Source of the DNA: Olleya sp. Bg11-27
GTDB lineage: Bacteria > Bacteroidota > Bacteroidia > Flavobacteriales > Flavobacteriaceae
Assembly: GCF_002831645.1 (NCBI RefSeq)
Contig: NZ_CP025117.1
Location: 2,247,001 to 2,311,000, forward strand
DNA length: 64,000 nucleotides
Direction: 5' to 3'
The notes under the pieces were generated by a model, which did no database searches, was not told where the DNA came from, and saw only the letters and a list, made by a program, of their open reading frames with translations. Both the position numbers and the translations under genes were made by a program. Shown here in pieces: positions 57,781 through 64,000 of the stretch (within the stretch, counting starts at the first letter, position 1; each line of letters begins with the position of its first letter).

Positions 57781-59592
57781 TTAATTTATTTTTACAATTG
57801 CGCCAGATACTTCAGTCATTGCGCTTCCTGATACTTTTGTTTGCGCACTATTTACTTCTACAGACGCTTGTCCTTCAATAATCGTGTTTGTACCAGTTAT
57901 TGTAGCATCACTTGAGGCTTCAATTGCTATGGATGCATCACTAATAACGGTGGTGTCGGAAGTGGATTGTAATGCCAAGGCACTTTCTGATATAATAGTT
58001 GTATCCCCTTCTGAAGAGGTGTTAATATCGCCTTGCGCTTGCAGTTCTATAGTTTCTTCAGCAATCATTTTAATATTTTTTGCTTGAATTTCTATATTTT
58101 CAGTAGCTGTTATAAATAAAGATTTTGCTTGCGTATCAAAAGTTATGATACTACCTTCATTATCATAAATATTTATTTTTTCTTCGCCATCGGTATCATT
58201 TAACTCTATAGTGTGTCCACTTCTGGTACGTATTGCTTTGACATCATTGGCGCTGCTTTCAAAAGCGTTAGCTTTACCAGTTCCGTTATACAAACTACCT
58301 AACATATAGGGGTGCTCTGCATTACCACCTTCAAAACCTATTAAGACTTCTTCTCCAGTTTCCGGAATAAAATGGAAGCCTTTATCGCCACCAGCATGTG
58401 GCGTGACAATACGGATCCAAGGGGTCATCTCTCTAGTTATTTGTTGCCAAGGAAATTGTACCCTGATACGTCCTAAACCTTCTGGGTCTGTGTTTTCCAT
58501 AACAATAGCTGTTTGGGTTTCACTTCTAGGAAAGGCTTGTATATTGGTATTTGGATAAGCGTCAAATTCGGCAGTGATAGCTTCAAAAAAGTTTAAATAA
58601 TCGCCGTTTTCTTTGTTGGTATGGGTAATACTAGTCACTCTGTAAGTGGCGCCTTCTATTTTTATAATATTCCCTAATTTTACACCAGGGTTGTCACTAA
58701 CACCGTTAAGCTTGACTTGTTTGATTTCAATCGCCTTTTTTTGTAATTCTATACTGGAGTCTAAACGTTGTTTGGCTTGTGGGTCATTATACAAATTGTG
58801 CCATACATTGGTCTGTTTGCTATAAATGGTGTTGGCTTTACTAGATACAAAACCACTATACCCATTAGCACCCGCACTTACTTCGGTCGCATCTTTTTCA
58901 TGGACTTCGTTTAAAAGATAGTCGTTTGCGTAATATTTGTAGTTATGGGATTGTGGTAATAGATTTAAGTTGTATTCTTTTAAATCAAACCCATAGGTTA
59001 GTTCTAGCTCTTCTGTTTCGGGTTGCCCAAAGATAAGTTGCATCCCGTTGTAATAAAACCATTGCCCATATTGTGCCGCTAATCGGCTAGCGTAGCCAAA
59101 GGCAGATTCGTTATGTTGTACAGAGTAGTGCAGGGCAGCTGTATTAGTAGGGGTAACCACTAGTTCTAATTTTGATTGGTCGTAGTCGTTAAACGTTGTT
59201 TCTATTATATCTGCTAAAGTTAAATCGTTATAGGAGGCGTAGTGCGGTCCGTCGTCAGAAATAAAAGTAGGGCTTTGTGCTATAATTACGACCGTATCAC
59301 CAGTACTAGCTTCATGACCTTTTATTGTTTTAACTTGTGTGACAATACCTTTAAAGGTCAGGGTTTGATAACCGGCACTTTGATCTAGAGCACTTGTTTC
59401 AAGTGTTATGGTTTCGCCTAAAAAGTTTTTACTAGATTCTCCTAATGGTTGTGATAAATCTTCTAAAACATCCATTCTACATACTAATTCTAGCATGTGG
59501 TGCGCGTCGATTTGTTGGTTTAACATGACGCTTTTAAAAGCGGTAATTTCATTACCGTTTATAAAGATGTTGGTTGTGCTTTGTAGAGCCAT
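57781..59592 (-). CDS. vgrG: VgrG spike protein
   Basis: The 603-aa protein has the gp27-like first half (LNQQIDAHHMLELVCRMDVL; YSVQHNESAFGYASRLAAQY). The gp5 OB-fold region follows (NTDPEGLGRIRVQFPWQQI; PWIRIVTPHAGGDKGFHFIP; GEEVLIGFEGGNAEHPYMLG). A repetitive beta-helix ends the chain (IEIQAKNIKMIAEETIELQA). No sheath, tube or baseplate genes are in the window, so this is an auxiliary vgrG-effector island of a type VI secretion system (Bacteroidota subtype probable). The start is preceded by a 200-bp AT-rich gap. Confidence 0.93.
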   Translation of the reverse strand: MALQSTTNIFINGNEITAFKSVMLNQQIDAHHMLELVCRMDVLEDLSQPLGESSKNFLGETITLETSALDQSAGYQTLTFKGIVTQVKTIKGHEASTGDTVVIIAQSPTFISDDGPHYASYNDLTLADIIETTFNDYDQSKLELVVTPTNTAALHYSVQHNESAFGYASRLAAQYGQWFYYNGMQLIFGQPETEELELTYGFDLKEYNLNLLPQSHNYKYYANDYLLNEVHEKDATEVSAGANGYSGFVSSKANTIYSKQTNVWHNLYNDPQAKQRLDSSIELQKKAIEIKQVKLNGVSDNPGVKLGNIIKIEGATYRVTSITHTNKENGDYLNFFEAITAEFDAYPNTNIQAFPRSETQTAIVMENTDPEGLGRIRVQFPWQQITREMTPWIRIVTPHAGGDKGFHFIPETGEEVLIGFEGGNAEHPYMLGSLYNGTGKANAFESSANDVKAIRTRSGHTIELNDTDGEEKINIYDNEGSIITFDTQAKSLFITATENIEIQAKNIKMIAEETIELQAQGDINTSSEGDTTIISESALALQSTSDTTVISDASIAIEASSDATITGTNTIIEGQASVEVNSAQTKVSGSAMTEVSGAIVKIN

Positions 59593-59797
59593 AGTTTTAT
59601 TAAGGTATTTTGCAGTATTCTATACTAACTAATAGTATTAATAAAACACCAGCTTTTTTTTTTAAAAATTATTCTGTTATAGCAGAATGTAGTATCTAAA
59701 CATCACATAACAGGTGCTTAAAATTACTTTTTAAAAATAAAATAGCATAATAAATTTAATTAAATTTTAACAAAAAATAATTAAACATGTGGATTGC

Positions 59798-60778
59798 CTA
59801 GTGATTACGGTAGGTTAGAACCGAATCATTTTCAATCGTTGCGATAGAAAATTGTTCGCCTTTAAGTTTTGGAGCAGCTATTCCGTCGTAAAAACGGACT
59901 TGACCTTTAAAAATTCTAGCTTCATCCCAAAGGTTGGCCTCAATAAATAATTGTAGCGTTTTAGAACCGCCTTCAATAATTATAGAGTTTATATTTTCTT
60001 TATAAAGGTGATCGCAAATGGCTTTAGCCGAATAGTCTTTAAACGTAATTGTTTCTGCATCTGTATTAAATATGGCATATTCGTTAGACAATAACCCGTT
60101 GCGATCTAAAACGATGCGTGTTGGGTTTTGTCCAGTCCAATCTCTAACATTTAGGGTAGGATTATCTTTAATCACGGTATTGGTACCGACTAAAATGGCT
60201 TGCTCTTCAGCACGCCATTTATGGACTAATTGCCTAGAGTAGCTATTAGTAATCCAAACAGGTTTTTGTTCGTCTTTAGTTTTTGGAGCTATAAAACCGT
60301 CTATAGATTCTGCCCATTTTAGAATAATATACGGCCGTTTTTTGTTATGAAATGTAAAAAAACGCTTGTGATGTGCTTTGCATTCGGTTTCTAAGACGCC
60401 AACTCTAACATTACGTCCCGCTTCCATTAGTCGTTTGATACCTTTTCCGGCAACCTCAGGATTATCATCCACACAACCTATAACTATATTGGGGATTTGA
60501 TGGTGGATTATTAAATCGCTGCAAGGTGGCGTTTTTCCGTAATGACTGCAAGGTTCTAAAGTTACGTAAATAGTCGCCTTTTTTAAAAGGGATTGGTCGG
60601 CAACACTATTTATAGCATTTACTTCGGCATGATTTCCACCGTATTTGCTTGTAAAACCTTCTCCAATAATTGTATTGTCAACAACAATGACACTGCCAAC
60701 CATAGGATTTGGTCGTGTATATCCTAAGCCGTTTTTTGCAATTTGTAAGGCACGTTTTATGTAAAATTGATCAGTCAA
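59798..60778 (-). CDS. ribD: Riboflavin biosynthesis protein RibD
   Basis: The 326-aa protein has the zinc deaminase domain (TSKYGGNHAEVNAINSVADQ; TLEPCSHYGKTPPCSDLIIH) and the reductase domain (RPYIILKWAESIDGFIAPKT; NINSIIIEGGSKTLQLFIEA). It carries out the second and third steps from GTP to riboflavin. It follows the LEA-type lipoprotein gene by 1 bp. Riboflavin supply is relevant for the flavin-rich light block, but this gene is far from it. Confidence 0.95.
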   Translation of the reverse strand: MTDQFYIKRALQIAKNGLGYTRPNPMVGSVIVVDNTIIGEGFTSKYGGNHAEVNAINSVADQSLLKKATIYVTLEPCSHYGKTPPCSDLIIHHQIPNIVIGCVDDNPEVAGKGIKRLMEAGRNVRVGVLETECKAHHKRFFTFHNKKRPYIILKWAESIDGFIAPKTKDEQKPVWITNSYSRQLVHKWRAEEQAILVGTNTVIKDNPTLNVRDWTGQNPTRIVLDRNGLLSNEYAIFNTDAETITFKDYSAKAICDHLYKENINSIIIEGGSKTLQLFIEANLWDEARIFKGQVRFYDGIAAPKLKGEQFSIATIENDSVLTYRNH

Positions 60779-60779
60779 A

Positions 60780-61235
60780 TTATAATTTGATTTTAACGTC
60801 TTCGGTACGGTCTACTTGATACGTGTGAGAAAATCCTAGGACCTTGTATTTGATTTCACCAAGATATTGGACTGTCATCTTTTTGCTTAAAAAACTACCC
60901 AATAAACTGCTTAAATTTTTATTACTTAATAAGCTATCGGTCGGTATTTTTGCTTGTAATGGAATACTAAATTCTTTTCTAGCCGGAACTTTAAAATTTT
61001 GACTAGTTACAGAGGCTAATTCGTTATTATTAACAATCACTTTAATACCATCTGTTTTTAATTGCCCACCAATACTATTAGGGTTTAAAAAAAAAGCATC
61101 TGCTGTAACTGTAATAAATCTAGAAGTAGATTCTAATACTTTAATATTTTCGACTTTAATAAACTGTGGTTTTTCTGTGACCTTACAGTTAAAAAAGCAA
61201 GTTAATATTGTTAATAAGATTAGTGTTTTCTTCAT
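60780..61235 (-). CDS. LEA type 2 lipoprotein
   Basis: The 151-aa protein has the signal KKTLILLTILTCFFNCKVTE with a lipobox Cys. A single LEA_2/WHy-like beta domain follows (SRFITVTADAFFLNPNSIGG; GIKVIVNNNELASVTSQNFK; FSIPLQAKIPTDSL). Such proteins are envelope-bound and linked to desiccation or salt tolerance in other organisms; here the role is unknown. It lies directly upstream of ribD on the same strand. Confidence 0.82.
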   Translation of the reverse strand: MKKTLILLTILTCFFNCKVTEKPQFIKVENIKVLESTSRFITVTADAFFLNPNSIGGQLKTDGIKVIVNNNELASVTSQNFKVPARKEFSIPLQAKIPTDSLLSNKNLSSLLGSFLSKKMTVQYLGEIKYKVLGFSHTYQVDRTEDVKIKL

Positions 61236-61300
61236 GTGTCTTTTTTTAGATTTAATGTATCTTCATCCTCTAAAATAAGACACAAAAATACTATTTAAAA

Positions 61301-61792
61301 GTGAGTAATACTACGATTGAAATAAGAGAAATACGACCAGAGGATAATCCACAAATAGAAGCTGTTATTCGTGAGGTTTTTATAGAATACGGTTTACCTT
61401 TAGTAGGTACGGCGTATGCCGATCAAGAAACACCACAAATGTTTGAATCTTATGATAAAGAAAACGAAGTGTATTACGTTGTCGTCATGGATGGAAAGGT
61501 TGAAGGCGGTGGAGGATTAAAACCATTACATGGTATGGAGGACGAGGTGTTTGAAATACAAAAAATGTATTTTTCTAATCGCTTACGCGGAAAAGGCTTT
61601 GGAAAGCAACTATTTGAAAGGTGTTTATTAAAAGGGAAGTCTTTAGGCTTTAGTCGGGCTTATTTAGAAACTATTCCAGTATTAAAAGAAGCGATTCATA
61701 TTTACGAAAGCAATGGCTTTACCCATTTAAAAGGACCTTTAGGGAGTACTGGCCATTTTAATTGTGGTATTTGGATGGAGAAAAAACTATAA
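61301..61792 (+). CDS. GNAT-family N-acetyltransferase
   Basis: The 163-aa protein has the GNAT core: RPEDNPQIEAVIREVFIEYG, EVFEIQKMYFSNRLRGKGFG with the acetyl-CoA loop, and AIHIYESNGFTHLKGPLGST. The start is GTG at 61301. It lies 9 bp before prmC and may be cotranscribed. The substrate is unknown. Confidence 0.85.
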   Translation: MSNTTIEIREIRPEDNPQIEAVIREVFIEYGLPLVGTAYADQETPQMFESYDKENEVYYVVVMDGKVEGGGGLKPLHGMEDEVFEIQKMYFSNRLRGKGFGKQLFERCLLKGKSLGFSRAYLETIPVLKEAIHIYESNGFTHLKGPLGSTGHFNCGIWMEKKL

Positions 61793-61801
61793 TACATTGA
61801 G

Positions 61802-62674
61802 ATGCTAGTAAACGAACTAAAAGCAATATTCCATAAAGAATTGGATACCATTTATGGTATAGACGAAGTGTTTAGCTTCTTTTTTATGTTAACGGAAGCG
61901 TACTGTAATATGTCCCGACTGGATGTGGCACTTGATACAGCCTTAAGTATTACAAAAGAAGAACAAGACCCTTTGTTTAAGGCATTAGAAGCTTTAAAGA
62001 GAAATACACCAATACAATATATTTTAGGCGAAACTGAATTTTACGGTTTGCCTTTTGCCGTTAATGAAAACACATTAATACCGCGTCCAGAAACAGAAGA
62101 GTTGGTGCAGTTAATTATTGATGCGCATCCTAAACAGAGTGGCACTGACAAAATTTCAATATTAGATATTGGTACAGGAAGTGGTTGTATCGCTATCAGT
62201 TTGGCTAAAAATATAAAGGACAGTGCTGTATGCGCGCTTGATGTTTCCGCGAAAGCGATAAAAAAAGCGAAAGAAAATGCGGTGTTAAATGCGGTAAATA
62301 TAGACTTTGTGGAAGTGGATATTTTAGACGAATCTACTTGGGGTCTAGCAACTAGAGTTTCAAAATTTGACATTATCGTGTCTAACCCGCCTTATGTTCG
62401 TCATCTAGAAAAACAACAAATGCAAGCTAATGTATTGGATAACGAGCCACATTTGGCACTTTTTGTTGAGGATAATGACCCGCTTGTGTTTTATAACGCG
62501 ATCACTAAGTTTGCGGTTACTAATTTAAAGCCTAAAGGCGAATTGTATTTCGAAATTAATGAATACCTAGGGCAAGAGATGATAACGCTTTTGGAGACTT
62601 ATGGATTTAGTAATATTAAGTTGGTACAGGATATGTTTGGTAAAGACCGAATGATAAGCGGACTAAATAAATAA
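61802..62674 (+). CDS. prmC: Release factor glutamine methyltransferase PrmC
   Basis: The 290-aa protein has the N-terminal helical domain (LFKALEALKRNTPIQYILGE), the SAM motif SILDIGTGSGCIAISLAKNI and the catalytic FDIIVSNPPYVRHLEKQQMQ (NPPY binds the Gln side chain). It methylates the GGQ Gln of RF1 and RF2. Its stop overlaps the next ATG (TAATG), so the lipoprotein gene downstream is probably in the same transcript. Confidence 0.95.
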   Translation: MLVNELKAIFHKELDTIYGIDEVFSFFFMLTEAYCNMSRLDVALDTALSITKEEQDPLFKALEALKRNTPIQYILGETEFYGLPFAVNENTLIPRPETEELVQLIIDAHPKQSGTDKISILDIGTGSGCIAISLAKNIKDSAVCALDVSAKAIKKAKENAVLNAVNIDFVEVDILDESTWGLATRVSKFDIIVSNPPYVRHLEKQQMQANVLDNEPHLALFVEDNDPLVFYNAITKFAVTNLKPKGELYFEINEYLGQEMITLLETYGFSNIKLVQDMFGKDRMISGLNK

Positions 62675-64000
62675 TGAAAAACGGAATTTGTATTGTGTTG
62701 TTATTACTTTGTTTTGGTTGTAACCAATCAAAAAAAGAGGTAAGCATCGCCCAAGCAGAAGTTACTTCTGAGCATGGCGAGTTTATAGTGCGTTTTGAAA
62801 ACGAATTTTTAGGGAGTGTTGGGCTTTTAGAATTAGAGAAGCCTTATTTAATTACTTCTAGGACGTTTGATACGTTTAATTTGTTATCCAAAGAAGAGTG
62901 TCGGGTGCTTGAAGTGCGTGATGTTTTTAAAGCTAATGACACTATTTCTAAATTTGGTATGGCTTTAAATTTAGGATTTAGTAAAAACTTTAAATCGTTT
63001 GTGTTGTATCAATTTGATGAAGACAAGTTGATGAATTATAAATTGGTGAATTATACTAATGATTACCAGTTTATTGATGCTATCGCTGTGTCTTATTATG
63101 ATTTGACTTCTCCAATCAACCAAACACAAACTTATGTGTATCATAATAAGTTATTTGTGCTTGATAAAAAAACAAATAAGGCCAAAGCATATGTTTTGAA
63201 AGGTAATGGGACTTTTGAAGAACAACCACTTCCAATTCATTTTAATTATTTACAATTAAAAGAATATCAGTCTTTAGTAGATTATACTGAAACGTTGGAG
63301 CAACGGGTTGTTAAAGCTAAAAAAGGAGCAATAGTTAAGGATAGTATTGGTCGTAAAATAGGAATGTTTGCGTATTTAGAAACCGTTTCCGTTTTAGATT
63401 ATTCTGGTAATAAAGCAAAAGTAATTATCAATCCTGAAACGTTAAAAAAAGAAGATAATTTTTATATAGATACATCTAATATAGGCTATGTGATTACAAA
63501 GGATTTATTTGATGTATATCAAGACGAAGCACTTATTTATAAATATAAAGGTTTAACAGTTAATGGCAAAAATATGCCTCCTATAGATTTGCGAGAGCTA
63601 TTGCAAGTGCAGCAAATTAAATTAAATAAATATTTGAATAGGGTCGTTAAAAAACCGAATATTGTAAATGTTACAGATAAATATAAGACTGGTAAGCGGA
63701 TTACTTTGATTACAGAGAATGGTAAGCAAGTGACGTTTAAGGATAGTACTTACAATTCGGAATATAATCCAACAAAAACGTATCGTGTTAGCGAAGATTC
63801 AAATTTTGATAATACTTTTGTGGTGCACTCTCAAATGATTTTTGATTACAAGCGTTTAGTTTTTGTTAGTAAAATTAACGGAGAACAACTAGATACTTAT
63901 GCAGGAGGTTATCCGCATGTATCTCCAGATAAAAAATACGTGATATCTGTTGATTATGATGTTGAATGTCCAAGTCAACGGACCTTATTTATAGACAAGA
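62674..64000 (+). CDS. Large lipoprotein, 5' part (runs off window)
   Basis: The frame is open from ATG 62674 to the edge (about 442 codons). It starts with a lipoprotein signal, MKNGICIVLLLLCFGCNQSK. The body has SH3-like parts (AIVKDSIGRKIGMFAYLETV, then NKAKVIINPETLKK) and repeats of beta-rich sequence (RITLITENGKQVTFKDSTYN; VSKINGEQLDTYAGGYPHVS, the last like a WD or Tol-type blade). No known family can be given. The ATG overlaps the prmC stop. Confidence 0.7.
   Translation, partial: MKNGICIVLLLLCFGCNQSKKEVSIAQAEVTSEHGEFIVRFENEFLGSVGLLELEKPYLITSRTFDTFNLLSKEECRVLEVRDVFKANDTISKFGMALNLGFSKNFKSFVLYQFDEDKLMNYKLVNYTNDYQFIDAIAVSYYDLTSPINQTQTYVYHNKLFVLDKKTNKAKAYVLKGNGTFEEQPLPIHFNYLQLKEYQSLVDYTETLEQRVVKAKKGAIVKDSIGRKIGMFAYLETVSVLDYSGNKAKVIINPETLKKEDNFYIDTSNIGYVITKDLFDVYQDEALIYKYKGLTVNGKNMPPIDLRELLQVQQIKLNKYLNRVVKKPNIVNVTDKYKTGKRITLITENGKQVTFKDSTYNSEYNPTKTYRVSEDSNFDNTFVVHSQMIFDYKRLVFVSKINGEQLDTYAGGYPHVSPDKKYVISVDYDVECPSQRTLFIDK

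Noticed and set aside
48583-59592. Complete type VI secretion cluster
   Set aside because: Only vgrG, PAAR, effectors and lipoproteins are present; there are no sheath, tube, baseplate or membrane-complex genes.
1-64000. tRNA or rRNA genes
   Set aside because: No convincing tRNA cloverleaf or rRNA stretch was recognised by eye on either strand.

Overview
The window looks like a chromosomal segment of a marine-type Flavobacteriaceae bacterium (Bacteroidota). The DNA is AT-rich. Several families are typical of the group: a DUF2911 protein, a long glyceraldehyde-3-phosphate dehydrogenase with an N-terminal extension, DUF6428, and promoters with the TAnnTTTG -7 box. All calls come from reading the sequence; no search was run.

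1-4034: the 3' end of a thiazole/oxazole-type RiPP (TOMM) cluster on +. It holds the C-terminus of a YcaO cyclodehydratase, a SagB-type dehydrogenase, a 745-aa tetratricopeptide protein of unknown role and a small papain-like cysteine peptidase. The precursor peptide must lie outside the window.

4205-11560: an accessory island. It starts with fused debris of an IS3-family and an IS1182-like transposase. Three single-gene or two-gene units follow (an exported hypothetical, a PLP decarboxylase, a HigBA toxin-antitoxin pair). Each sits between inverted copies of a roughly 190-bp element that ends in GTTGGCAGTAG on one side and AGCYTGTGTACA on the other. One copy of this element is interrupted by an ORF-less group II intron. 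Another copy is interrupted by two different IS110 elements. The non-coding left ends of both IS110s fold like bridge RNAs, and their predicted target guides match the flanks where each element sits.

11626-26912: a large light-response/photoprotection block, all on -. It has four different photolyase/cryptochrome genes, folE, DUF2256, TspO, glutathione peroxidase, two NAD(P)-binding oxidoreductases, an SRPBCC protein, a flavin reductase, an ABC1 kinase and a TetR regulator. Two promoters in it share an operator-like array with identical spacing. An array of 105-bp palindromic repeats (20087-21058) lies inside.

27080-43209: mostly housekeeping genes: an arsR-DUF6428-GNAT operon without transporter, gap, degP/htrA, dapF, mltG, an RsmI-like methyltransferase, a low-molecular-weight phosphatase, dnaA, a thioesterase, a YigZ protein, an EamA transporter and a HAD phosphatase.

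43388-59592: a contractile-injection (type VI-like) tip and effector island, read from right to left: VgrG, PAAR, a 1494-aa multidomain peptidoglycan-hydrolase effector, then displaced effector modules each followed by a lipoprotein (putative immunity). A 1.3-kb duplication carries the effector's C-terminal domain plus an 84-aa ORF. Three lipoprotein genes are frameshifted. Short hairpin repeats with the core CTCGT-N5-ACGAG or a variant sit at the module borders.

59798-64000: ribD, a LEA-type lipoprotein, a GNAT protein, prmC and the start of a large lipoprotein gene that runs off the window.
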